From positions 1 through 64,000 of the forward strand of contig JAGAJB010000011.1 in NCBI GenBank assembly GCA_017626295.1: a DNA stretch of 64,000 bases. Reading direction: 5' to 3'. Position numbers and translations under genes: made by a program. The stretch is from Clostridia bacterium. Its GTDB lineage: Bacteria > Bacillota > Clostridia > Oscillospirales > Acutalibacteraceae. This document shows, piece after piece, positions 8,983 through 16,597 of the stretch; the first letter of the stretch is position 1; the number at the start of each line of letters is the position of its first letter. Below the pieces are notes generated by a model, which saw only the letters and a list, made by a program, of their open reading frames with translations, did no database searches and was not told the DNA's origin.

Positions 8983-9861
8983 TTATCCGCCGTAGTTTTT
9001 ACTGCTCACACAGATGCAGCAGTACCACATTGAACTTGCTTCGTCATAAGTACAACCGACTGCGATATATGAATATTCGCTTGAACCGAGATAACTCCAA
9101 TGGCTCGAACTGTTCTTAAAACCGTTAGCGATCCTTTGTGCTATCTCATCAGCCGAACCCGTCCAATTACCTTTGGCAATGGCTTCACGGTTATATCCCT
9201 GATAGTAACTGTCGCTTTCGCTCATACCATACAAGGTCATATCCACGAACTCACCATACTGTAAGGCATTGCAAGCATCAATTCCGTCCGTGTGGGCGAA
9301 GTTCGTAACAAGTTGATTACTGCGGTAACGGGCAACGCTCGTAAGACCGCTTAAAACTGTCGCATTTGTGGAACGGTACTGATTGATATATGCTGCTACC
9401 AATGCTTCAACCTCTGAGCGTTCAGGAACTTGATATACAGGTTCAGGTTCGCTCTCGGTTTCAGGCTCTTTGCTTTCCTCAGTCGGGTTTGTTTTCGGCT
9501 GAGTAGGCTCAGTCTGTTGGGTTTCAGCAGGCTTTGTTTCTGCGGGTTTGTTTTCGGCTTTCTCGGTTGTCTTTGGGGTTTCTTCCGTTGGTTTACTCTC
9601 CGAAGAAGCAGGCTTTTTGTCCTCTTTTTCTTGGCTTTCGGTAGGCTCTGAAACAACTTTATTTTCGGTCGATGAAGCGGTGTTTTCCGTTGTGGAAATA
9701 CTCGGTTCATCAGTTAAATTCTCGTCTTGTTTTAGCTCCGAAAATTGACCAACCGAAGAAGAACTGATTTCGGTGTTCTGCGGCAGTCCACTCGGCTTTG
9801 AGCATCCTGCAAGCAATATCATCAGCAGAACTAACAGAATGGGTAAAATGTGCTTTTTCAT
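8983..9861 (-). CDS. CAP/SCP-domain lipoprotein, 292 aa
   Basis: The ATG at 9861 has AAAGGAGCG upstream; the ten extra in-frame codons before it lack a site. Residues 1-20 form a lipoprotein signal with lipobox LLAGC, so the mature protein should be lipid-anchored at Cys20. Residues about 30-145 are a low-complexity linker of Thr, Glu, Lys and Pro with KPAE repeats, which would span the cell wall. Residues about 150-290 resemble a CAP (SCP/PR-1) domain: helix VEALVAAYINQYR, ARYRSNQLVTNFAHTDG, then GYNREAIAKGNW and HWSYLGSSEYSYIAVGC. The location beside the adhesin suggests a surface role in mating-pair contact or wall interaction, which is inference. Confidence 0.88.
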   Translation of the reverse strand: MKKHILPILLVLLMILLAGCSKPSGLPQNTEISSSSVGQFSELKQDENLTDEPSISTTENTASSTENKVVSEPTESQEKEDKKPASSESKPTEETPKTTEKAENKPAETKPAETQQTEPTQPKTNPTEESKEPETESEPEPVYQVPERSEVEALVAAYINQYRSTNATVLSGLTSVARYRSNQLVTNFAHTDGIDACNALQYGEFVDMTLYGMSESDSYYQGYNREAIAKGNWTGSADEIAQRIANGFKNSSSHWSYLGSSEYSYIAVGCTYDEASSMWYCCICVSSKNYGG

Positions 9862-10115
9862 AAACTCACGCTCCTTTGCATTTCTACCCACATTGTACGG
9901 AGATTTTTATACTCCGACAAAGGTGCGAATTTATGAGGGTAAACTTAAATCATAACAACCACCTCCTTCAAGTGTGAATTGTGCGTTTTCTTTATGAGAA
10001 AGACATATACTTTGAGATAGTTTATTCAGGGAGATAGTATATATCTTTTTCGGTAAGTTAGCTTGTAATTAGGGGTTAGAGTGTGAGAAAGGGGAATGGA
10101 AAATTTGTACTCCAT

Positions 10116-11075
10116 CTACCTTGTGTCACGCTCTGCACGTTTTCGCAAAAAGTTGTTGTAATGCTCCAATGCCTTGCAAACAAAATCCTCCGTTTGACTG
10201 AGTGGGACATTCTTGGGAATGAGTTGTCGCACACGATCACCACGAAGGACTATCTTTTCACGCTGATTCGGTTTTTGTTCGGACATAATGGCTTGGATTG
10301 CTTCAGGTGTGAGTTTTCCTTCCTCAAACATTTTTCGCATACGGATTGTTTGGTCGTGGGAAGGGGTGCAGTCGTTTACGTCAATTTCTTCAAATACATC
10401 ACGCTGACAATCTTCATCAAGGTATGATAACTCAACGGCAGGTTTTAATGCCATTTGCAGAGAGTCCTTATCTTTAATGACTGAATTATCAACCAAGTCG
10501 AGCAATTCAGAGATAAGATATGTTAGCCGAACATATCTGCGTACTGTTTCACCGCTTTTATCAGCAATCGTATCACGACTTTTCTTTCCATCCGACTTGT
10601 GCAACTCGGTTGCACAAGTTAAATCCGTGCGTTTTCCTTGTCGTGCCAAAGCATCAAGTCGCATCTTATATGCAAAAGCTCGTTCTGAAGGTAACTGTTG
10701 TGTTCGTTGGTAGTTGCTTTCTACCATTAAGATTATAGCTTCATCTCTTGTGAGTTCAACGACTTCGCATCTCAGGGTTTCAAATCCTGCAAGTTCACTT
10801 GCTCTCTTTCGTCTATGTCCTGAAACAAGTTCGTATCTGCCATCTTCCTTTTGACGAACCATAGCGGGCGTAATAACACCACGCTCTTTGATACTCTCAA
10901 CGAGCCGTTCCATATCTTCATCATCTTGAACCCTATATGGGTGGTCGGGGAAGTTATCAATCAGCTCTAAGGGAATATCTCGGATTTTTGCGAGCTTTTC
11001 ATCATCTCTCATTTCCTGAGTCGAGAAAATATCATCGAACTTGGGCAGAGTGAAGTCGCTCTTTCTTCCTGCCAT
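10116..11075 (-). CDS. parB: ParB-like partition / DNA-binding protein of the ICE
   Basis: The 319-residue protein has a ParB N-terminal nuclease-like domain (residues about 30-120: IPLELIDNFPDHPY, SIKERGVITPAMVR, YELVSGHRRKRASELAG) and a central helix-turn-helix region with MVESNYQRTQQLPSERAFAYK. The GxxRxxA-type box is visible as SGHRRKRA. The ATG follows AAGGAGGTG, and the start overlaps the 3' end of parA by 44 bases, so the two form one operon. It should work with ParA to keep or position the excised circular form of the element, or as its transcriptional regulator. No parS site was identified by eye. Confidence 0.92.
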   Translation of the reverse strand: MAGRKSDFTLPKFDDIFSTQEMRDDEKLAKIRDIPLELIDNFPDHPYRVQDDEDMERLVESIKERGVITPAMVRQKEDGRYELVSGHRRKRASELAGFETLRCEVVELTRDEAIILMVESNYQRTQQLPSERAFAYKMRLDALARQGKRTDLTCATELHKSDGKKSRDTIADKSGETVRRYVRLTYLISELLDLVDNSVIKDKDSLQMALKPAVELSYLDEDCQRDVFEEIDVNDCTPSHDQTIRMRKMFEEGKLTPEAIQAIMSEQKPNQREKIVLRGDRVRQLIPKNVPLSQTEDFVCKALEHYNNFLRKRAERDTR

Positions 11076-11856
11076 CGGCTAACACCTCCTTTGAAAATTC
11101 GGTGTAGGCTTTAGACACCGTGCTATTGGGTTCATAGGCGTAAATGCTTTTGCCTTTGGAACTTACCTCTGCCGCTTTGATTGCAATGGGAATGTGGGTG
11201 TTATATATCTTGATATAACTACCGAAGTTCTCACGCAAGGCATCTATGGTGCTTTTGGCAAGGTTAGTTCTGTTGTCTACAAGGGTTAAAAGAATACCGT
11301 CTATGCTGAGTTTGGGATTGATATGCTTCTTAACCTTTGTAATGGTTCTCATCAACTGTGTCATACACTTTGCCGGAAGGTAATGTGCCTGAACGGGAAT
11401 GATTACGCTATCTGCCGCCGATAAAGCATTAAGAGTCATCATACCGAGCGAAGGTGAGCAGTCGATAATAATATAATCATAGTTGTGCTTTACTTCGTTC
11501 AGGTAGTTTCTCAATATGGCTTCACGGTTCATTGCAGTTACAAGACTGATTTCAAAGTCAAACAAGTCGCTGTTAGATGGAATGAGGTCAACACCTTCTT
11601 TATGATGTAGAATACCGTTCATTGGATCTTTGCACTTATCTTGCATAACTTCAACCATTTTGTCAGGTAGTGCAATAGGTAGATTATCCGTATCTCGCCA
11701 TCCAAGACAAGTTGTGAGGTCGCCCTGTGGATCGGCATCTACAAGGAGTACCTTTTTACCTTGCATAGCCAAGCCTACGCCTAAGTTTACGGTGGTTGTC
11801 GTTTTACCAACACCGCCTTTTTGATTGCATATAGCAATCGTGTTACAGTGGGGCAT
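11032..11856 (-). CDS. parA: ParA-family ATPase of the ICE
   Basis: A 274-residue ParA/Soj-type ATPase. The deviant Walker A motif KGGVGKTTT is at residues 13-21, followed by VLLVDADPQGDLT (Walker A') and DYIIIDCSPSLG (Walker B region). The start has AAAGGAGC upstream. It overlaps parB, as in plasmid and ICE partition cassettes. ATP-dependent movement or stabilisation of the element by the ParA-ParB pair is established for the family; its role here is inferred. The long leader before it, with several inverted repeats, is probably its control region. Confidence 0.94.
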   Translation of the reverse strand: MPHCNTIAICNQKGGVGKTTTTVNLGVGLAMQGKKVLLVDADPQGDLTTCLGWRDTDNLPIALPDKMVEVMQDKCKDPMNGILHHKEGVDLIPSNSDLFDFEISLVTAMNREAILRNYLNEVKHNYDYIIIDCSPSLGMMTLNALSAADSVIIPVQAHYLPAKCMTQLMRTITKVKKHINPKLSIDGILLTLVDNRTNLAKSTIDALRENFGSYIKIYNTHIPIAIKAAEVSSKGKSIYAYEPNSTVSKAYTEFSKEVLADGRKKERLHSAQVR

Positions 11857-11909
11857 CGTCTTTTGCTCCTTTCTTTAGATTTAGCATCTTAATATAAGGT
11901 GCTATGTAT

Positions 11910-11932
11910 AAGACCGATAAACAATCGGTCTT
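11910..11932. repeat. 9-bp perfect inverted repeat upstream of parA
   Basis: AAGACCGAT, a 5-base loop (AAACA) and ATCGGTCTT form a perfect stem about 55 bases before the parA start. There is no T-run, so it is more likely an operator or an RNA hairpin in the leader than a terminator. Confidence 0.6.
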
Positions 11933-12014
11933 TATGTTAAAATGCAGTATTTGTCCTCGACACCCCTGCATAGCAATAGCTGAACGGGAAACGTTTAGGG
12001 AATAGTTTGCTAAA

Positions 12015-12185
12015 CTATATCATAGGAATTTCACCTCTGCCGGGTACTCCGCCAGCTCCGTAGAGAAGTATCATTATTATTCTGACTGTCATCGCCATAT
12101 CAGGGGCAACCTGATATTTATAACGGGGGTTATCGCTCATTCCTATATTGGAAGTCTTGGCGTACCCATTATGGTAGCTAATCAT
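12015..12185 (-). CDS. possible 56-aa ORF in the ICE leader (doubtful)
   Basis: The frame could start at ATG 12185 (MISYHNGYAKTSNIG) and ends with GAGGVPGRGEIPMI. The ribosome binding site is weak (AGGAC at about 12 bases), and a TTG further up is no better. I have a faint memory of similar small predicted proteins in related ICEs, so the sequence may be conserved, but conservation could equally reflect a structured RNA or DNA site. It is included because the roughly 490 bases between the 59-residue gene and parA hold no other candidate gene. Confidence 0.3.
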   Translation of the reverse strand: MISYHNGYAKTSNIGMSDNPRYKYQVAPDMAMTVRIIMILLYGAGGVPGRGEIPMI

Positions 12186-12223
12186 CAGAAATAAAGTCCT
12201 AAACGCTTGACTATTCAATTTTC

Positions 12224-12300
12224 AAAGTACGTGAAGAAGTGTTCCTAATCGGAGTCAGGAACTTACCCCTTCACTTATTTGCAATGGGAATGGGTACTTT
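12224..12300. other. nested inverted repeats in the parA leader (structured RNA or DNA site)
   Basis: Three nested stems can be read: AAAGTAC/GTACTTT (12224-12230 with 12294-12300), GTGAAG/CTTCAC (12231-12236 with 12269-12274) and GTTCCT/AGGAAC (12241-12246 with 12257-12262). The two outer stems adjoin on the left side. Together they give a compound hairpin of 77 bases at the start of the leader. It has no T-run. A regulatory RNA fold, a recombinase or relaxase site, or a partition site are all possible. Confidence 0.5.
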
Positions 12301-12342
12301 TTAAGTCTGTTTGAAAAAATTTTTGAAATTTTTTTGAAAAAT

Positions 12343-12380
12343 AAAAAAAGCCGCCTATTCCAAATTAGGAATAAGCGGCT
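12343..12380 (-). terminator. intrinsic terminator after the 59-aa ICE gene
   Basis: A 13-bp stem with one mismatch (12349-12361 with 12368-12380, AGCCGC...GCGGCT) and a 6-base loop is followed on the minus strand by seven T residues, then ATTTTTC. It starts 18 bases after the stop of the 59-residue gene. Confidence 0.9.
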
Positions 12381-12397
12381 ATATGTACCGATTTACT

Positions 12398-12577
12398 TTA
12401 TACAATTTTAACCTTAAATAACTTAGTACGTGCTTTCATTAACTTACAAATAACTTCATCAATACCATCTGTGAACTTTCCCTGATGTGTCAGTTTATTC
12501 TTCTTAATCAAAAGGGAAGATAGGATTTCACTGCGTTCCTGATCTGTTAAGTTGATGTAATACTTTTGCTTTTTCAA
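12398..12577 (-). CDS. small basic ICE protein, 59 aa, TTG start
   Basis: The likely start is TTG at 12577, because AGCGAGGTG sits just upstream at the right distance; longer in-frame reading upstream gives an unconvincing hydrophobic leader. The product reads KKQKYYINLTDQERSEILS at its start and ends KARTKLFKVKIV. It is short, basic and helical, with no cysteine pair. I recall small proteins of this type at the ends of Firmicutes ICEs, annotated as hypothetical. It has its own terminator behind it, so it is a separate transcription unit. The function is unknown. Confidence 0.75.
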   Translation of the reverse strand: MKKQKYYINLTDQERSEILSSLLIKKNKLTHQGKFTDGIDEVICKLMKARTKLFKVKIV

Positions 12578-12646
12578 ACTGAACACCTCGCTTTCATTCT
12601 TATTATATAATAGGTATGAAAAAGGGACAAAGGTGCAAAATGGGCA

Positions 12647-12688
12647 TAAAAAAAGCAGGCATACTACTTTTACAGTAATATGCCTGCT
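12647..12688 (-). terminator. intrinsic terminator between the ppdK side and the 59-aa gene
   Basis: A 10-bp stem AGCAGGCATA/TATGCCTGCT (12654-12663 with 12679-12688), extended by an inner TAC/GTA pair, is followed on the minus strand by a run of T residues. It sits just after the stop of the orphan frame at 12696. Confidence 0.85.
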
Positions 12689-12695
12689 AATTGTT

Positions 12696-12810
12696 TTAGA
12701 TAAAGACTTCAACAGTTAAATCTTCCCACTGTTTTGCACGAAGATATTGGTCTGTTGATTTTCTGTATGCTTCTGCTTGGTCGAAATTAACCTTAAAACT
12801 GAAGTACAGA
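12696..12810 (-). pseudogene. orphan C-terminal gene fragment at the ICE/chromosome junction
   Basis: Directly behind the ppdK stop, in a different frame, the minus strand encodes about 36 protein-like residues ending in a TAA at 12696: the readable core includes FKVNFDQAEAYRK and YLRAKQWEDLTVEVFI. There is no start codon or ribosome binding site of its own, and upstream the frame runs into ppdK out of phase. It looks like the tail of a gene whose front was lost, perhaps by element insertion or excision. The parent gene was not recognised. A terminator follows at once, as expected behind a real gene end. Confidence 0.4.
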
Positions 12811-15444
12811 TTAGTCCTCCCCATATTTGATAGCAGCCTGAGCTGCTGCGAGGCGAGCGATCGGAACACGGAAGGGTGAGCAAGATACGTAGTTAAGACC
12901 GATCTTGTGGCAGAATTCAACGGAAACGGGGTCGCCGCCGTGTTCGCCGCAGATACCGTAGTGAAGGTTCTTGCCGCTAGCCTTACCTTTTTCAACAGCC
13001 ATTTCCATAAGAGCGCCAACGCCGTTCTGGTCGAGTTTTGCGAAGGGATCATTTTCGAAAATCTTGCTGTCATAGTATGCTGTAAGGAACTTACCTGCGT
13101 CATCACGGCTGAAGCCGAATGTCATCTGAGTAAGGTCGTTTGTACCGAAGCAGAAGAAGTCTGCTTCTTTTGCGATTTCGTCAGCTGTTACGCAAGCTCT
13201 GGGGATTTCGATCATTGTACCAACTTCGTACTTAAGATCAACACCTGCTGCTGCGATTTCAGCGTCAGCTGTTTCAACAACAACTTTCTTAACGAATTTA
13301 AGTTCTTTGATTTCGCCAACAAGGGGAATCATAATTTCGGGAACGATGTTCCAGTCAGCATGTGCTTTCTGAACGTTGATAGCTGCACGGATAACAGCCT
13401 TTGTCTGCATTGCAGCGATTTCGGGGTATGTTACTGCAAGACGGCAGCCACGGTGACCCATCATGGGGTTGAACTCGTGGAGAGAAGCGATAAGTGCTTT
13501 GATGTCTGCAACAGATTTACCCTGTGCGTCTGCAAGAGCCTTGATGTCAGCCTCTTCAGTGGGAACGAACTCATGAAGCGGAGGATCAAGGAAACGGATA
13601 GTAACGGGGTTGCCTTCAAGAACTTCGTAAAGAGCTTCGAAGTCGCCCTGCTGATAAGGAAGGATCTTATCAAGAGCTGCTTCTCTTTCTTCAACTGTGT
13701 CAGCACAGATCATCTCACGGAATGCTGCGATTCTTTCTGCTTCGAAGAACATATGCTCTGTACGGCAAAGACCGATACCTTCTGCACCGAGTTCGCGAGC
13801 TTTCTTAGCATCAGCAGGTGTGTCAGCGTTTGTACGAACTTTAAGAGTTCTGTACTTATCAGCCCAATCCATGATTCTGCCGAATTCGCCTGCGATTTCA
13901 GCATCAACTGTGGGGATGATACCGTCATAGATGTTACCTGTTGAACCGTCGATAGAAATATAGTCACCCTCGTGGTAAACTTTACCAGCGAGTTCGAACT
14001 GTTTGTTTTCTTCATCCATCTTGATGTCGCCGCAACCGGATACACAGCAAGTACCCATACCACGAGCAACAACAGCTGCGTGAGATGTCATACCGCCACG
14101 AACTGTGAGGATACCCTGAGAAGCCTTCATACCTGTGATGTCTTCGGGAGATGTTTCAAGACGAACAAGAACAACCTTTTCGCCACGTGCGTTCCAAGTT
14201 TCTGCGTCTTCAGCAGTAAATACTACCTTACCGCAAGCAGCACCGGGAGATGCACCGAGACCCTTACCTGCAGGAGTAGCAGCCTTGAGAGCCTTTGCAT
14301 CAAACTGGGGATGGAGAAGTGTGTCAAGGTTTCTGGGGTCGATCATTGCAACAGCTTTCTTTTCGTCGATCATGCCTTCGTCAACGAGGTCACAAGCGAT
14401 TTTAAGAGCAGCCTTAGCAGTTCTCTTACCGTTTCTTGTCTGAAGCATATAGAGTTTGCCTTCTTCGATAGTGAACTCCATATCCTGCATATCACGGTAG
14501 TGATCTTCAAGAATGCCGCAAACTTCTACGAATTTAGCATATGCTTCGGGGAATTTATCAGCCATCTGAGCGATGGGCATGGGAGTACGAACACCTGCAA
14601 CAACGTCTTCGCCCTGTGCATTTACAAGGAATTCACCCATAAGGCCTTTTTCGCCTGTAGCGGGGTCACGAGTGAAAGCAACACCTGTACCGCAGTTGTC
14701 ACCCATGTTACCGAATGCCATAGCCTGTACGTTAACAGCAGTACCCCATGAATAAGGAATATCGTTGTCACGACGGTAAACGTTTGCACGGGGGTTGTCC
14801 CATGAACGGAAAACTGCCTCAACAGCGCCCATAAGCTGTTCCTTGGGATCTGTGGGGAAATCTTTACCGATTTTTGATTTATATTCTGCTTTGAACTGAC
14901 CTGCGAGTTCTTTAAGATCTTCTGCAGTAAGTTCAATATCCTGTGTAACACCTTTTGCTTCTTTCATCTCGTCGATGAGCTGTTCGAAGTATTTCTTACC
15001 AACTTCCATAACAACGTCGGAGTACATCTGGATGAATCTTCTGTAGCAGTCCCAAGCCCAACGGGGATTGCCTGATTTAGCAGACATAACTTCAACAACG
15101 TCTTCGTTAAGACCGAGGTTGAGGATAGTGTCCATCATACCGGGCATAGATGCACGAGCACCTGAACGAACTGAAACAAGAAGGGGATTTTCTTTGTCGC
15201 CGAATTTCTTGCCGACAATGCCTTCCATCTTGTCGATGTATTCCATAATTTCTGCCTGGATGTCAGCGTTGATCTTTCTGCCGTCCTCATAGTACTGTGT
15301 ACATGCTTCAGTAGAAATTGTGAAGCCCTGAGGAACAGGAAGACCGATGTGAGTCATTTCAGCAAGGTTTGCGCCTTTACCACCGAGAAGTTCACGCATT
15401 GTTGCGTTACCTTCGGAGAATAAATAAACATACTTTTTGCTCAT
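12811..15444 (-). CDS. ppdK: Pyruvate, phosphate dikinase
   Basis: 877 residues, the normal length for PPDK. It interconverts pyruvate, ATP and Pi with phosphoenolpyruvate, AMP and PPi, and works in glycolysis or gluconeogenesis of anaerobes. The N-terminal nucleotide-binding domain starts KYVYLFSEGNATMRELLGGK. The central phospho-histidine domain has GGMTSHAAVVARGMG with the catalytic His, and the C-terminal PEP-binding barrel includes GTNDLTQMTFGFSRDD and GICGEHGGDP with a catalytic Cys. The ATG follows TTTGGAGGTAAATT. It is the first chromosomal gene beside the ICE, and its C-terminus looks intact. Confidence 0.98.
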   Translation of the reverse strand: MSKKYVYLFSEGNATMRELLGGKGANLAEMTHIGLPVPQGFTISTEACTQYYEDGRKINADIQAEIMEYIDKMEGIVGKKFGDKENPLLVSVRSGARASMPGMMDTILNLGLNEDVVEVMSAKSGNPRWAWDCYRRFIQMYSDVVMEVGKKYFEQLIDEMKEAKGVTQDIELTAEDLKELAGQFKAEYKSKIGKDFPTDPKEQLMGAVEAVFRSWDNPRANVYRRDNDIPYSWGTAVNVQAMAFGNMGDNCGTGVAFTRDPATGEKGLMGEFLVNAQGEDVVAGVRTPMPIAQMADKFPEAYAKFVEVCGILEDHYRDMQDMEFTIEEGKLYMLQTRNGKRTAKAALKIACDLVDEGMIDEKKAVAMIDPRNLDTLLHPQFDAKALKAATPAGKGLGASPGAACGKVVFTAEDAETWNARGEKVVLVRLETSPEDITGMKASQGILTVRGGMTSHAAVVARGMGTCCVSGCGDIKMDEENKQFELAGKVYHEGDYISIDGSTGNIYDGIIPTVDAEIAGEFGRIMDWADKYRTLKVRTNADTPADAKKARELGAEGIGLCRTEHMFFEAERIAAFREMICADTVEEREAALDKILPYQQGDFEALYEVLEGNPVTIRFLDPPLHEFVPTEEADIKALADAQGKSVADIKALIASLHEFNPMMGHRGCRLAVTYPEIAAMQTKAVIRAAINVQKAHADWNIVPEIMIPLVGEIKELKFVKKVVVETADAEIAAAGVDLKYEVGTMIEIPRACVTADEIAKEADFFCFGTNDLTQMTFGFSRDDAGKFLTAYYDSKIFENDPFAKLDQNGVGALMEMAVEKGKASGKNLHYGICGEHGGDPVSVEFCHKIGLNYVSCSPFRVPIARLAAAQAAIKYGED

Positions 15445-15579
15445 AATTTACCTCCAAAAATAATTTACATTTAATGGGTATATTAAACCACCAACCATTT
15501 TAGCACATAAATTCTGATATTTCTATAGTTTTAACAGAAAAAACCCAGAATATTACAATAATTTTTTTGGTGAAGATAG

Positions 15580-15730
15580 ACAATTGAATGAGGAATTAGG
15601 AATTAGGAGTGAGGAATTAAGGGGCGAAGCCGATTATAATGCGTAATGCGTAATTAAAGGGGCGAAGCCGATTTTTATTGAATTGCAAATTGGAAATGGC
15701 AGATGGCAAATTTCGGAACTGCGTTGGCGA
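15580..15730. repeat. modular intergenic repeat, copy A
   Basis: The block contains several short words in tandem: GAGGAATTAGGAATTAGGA, GGGGCGAAGCCGATT twice, AATGCG twice, and a TTGCAAATTGGAAATGGCAG unit followed by TTTCGGAACTGCGTT. The last unit recurs at 42356-42410, and the GGGGC/GCCGATT and TAATTACGC words recur in inverse orientation near 41270-41320. It abuts the nitroreductase stop codon at 15731. The block fills most of the gap to ppdK. Confidence 0.75.
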
Positions 15731-16264
15731 TTATAATGCTTTGTTTTCAAACTCATCACAAACCACGACCTCTTCCAACGGTCTGAACTGATTATGGAAG
15801 TCTGCGGGTTCTGCGTCTTCTGCAGGGTAACCCATTACGAGAAGTGCAACCGGTTCTATATTGTGTGGAATTGAAAAAGTTTCTCTCATTGCTTTAGGGT
15901 CAAAGTGCATTACCCAGGTTGAGCCTACACCCATTTCAAATGCGGCAAGCATCATATGAGTAGTTACTATACAAGCATCCGCAACACCACAGGTTTTTCC
16001 GTCATATTTTCTTGTCCAGCACTCGTCCTTATTGTAGCAAACAAGCATAGCGGTGGGTGCATCGAAATGGCACTTTGTACACTTTTTCAACTTTTCAATT
16101 GAACTGTCATTATTTAAAACTAAAATTCTTTGGGGCTGATTGTTGCAACCTGTGGGTGCAAGGTGACCTGCCTGTAAAATTTTATCTACAACGCTCTGTT
16201 CAAGATGTTCATTTTTAAATTTTCTGACGGAATAACGCTTCGCTGCAAGTTCAAAAAAATTCAT
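15731..16264 (-). CDS. Nitroreductase-family FMN protein, 177 aa
   Basis: The start is the ATG at 16264 (MNFFELAAKRYSVRKFKN), preceded by ATAGGAGAATAATT; the longer open frame upstream only runs through the inverted-repeat element. The RYSVRKF opening, HLAPTGCNNQPQ (FMN and substrate pocket) and GVADACIVTTHMMLAAFEMGVGS are typical of small nitroreductases that reduce nitro compounds, quinones or flavins with NAD(P)H. The natural substrate cannot be told from sequence. The binding site for ribosomes starts within 15 bases of the left arm of the 280-base element, so its promoter is probably inside or beyond that element. Confidence 0.92.
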   Translation of the reverse strand: MNFFELAAKRYSVRKFKNEHLEQSVVDKILQAGHLAPTGCNNQPQRILVLNNDSSIEKLKKCTKCHFDAPTAMLVCYNKDECWTRKYDGKTCGVADACIVTTHMMLAAFEMGVGSTWVMHFDPKAMRETFSIPHNIEPVALLVMGYPAEDAEPADFHNQFRPLEEVVVCDEFENKAL

Positions 16265-16283
16265 AATTATTCTCCTATAAACA

Positions 16284-16563
16284 TTAGAGTGAATGTGTTC
16301 GAACCAAATATGGTTTAATACAGTCACTTTTCCCTGTAACATCGTTAAAACTCTTGAAAGGAGAAAGTCTTCCTGCGAGTTTTGCCTTGTTACAGAAAAA
16401 ATTGCCAAGTATTAAACTTCGCAGAACCTTAAATGCCCGAATTTGCGTGCATTTGGGATTTTCTTTGGCGAAGCAATACTGGCGTATTACAAGACAAAAA
16501 AATTACAAAGGTGCGTGAATTCGGACATTTAAGGCATATTTGGTTCGAACACATTCACTCTAA
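16284..16563. mobile_element. 280-bp element with 29-bp perfect terminal inverted repeats and two internal hairpin arms
   Basis: The ends TTAGAGTGAATGTGTTCGAA(CCAAATATG) at 16284-16312 and 16535-16563 are exact inverted copies. Arm 1 (16313-16417) closes with GTTTAATAC/GTATTAAAC and contains CTGTAAC/GTTACAG and AAAACTC/GAGTTTT. Arm 2 (16427-16534) closes with CCTTAAATG/CATTTAAGG plus CCGAATT/AATTCGG. Only nine bases separate the arms, so the whole element can fold as a three-way junction. No protein is encoded. The outermost TA on each side would fit a TA target duplication, as made by IS630/mariner-type transposition; a MITE is the simplest reading. Confidence 0.75.
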
Positions 16564-16597
16564 GCAGTAAGGAAACCCTTACTGCTCAATTTTTTAA

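Noticed and set aside
10083-10427. 114-codon plus-strand frame at the end of parB
   Set aside because: It mostly overlaps parB in antisense and has no ribosome site; parB has clear ParB motifs.
12907-13944. 345-codon plus-strand frame rich in Cys and Phe
   Set aside because: Antisense to ppdK, whose catalytic motifs are intact on the minus strand.
16284-16312. tRNA-like T-arm sequence (GGTTCGAAC) in the inverted repeats
   Set aside because: There is no acceptor, D or anticodon arm around it; the palindrome GTTCGAAC explains the likeness.
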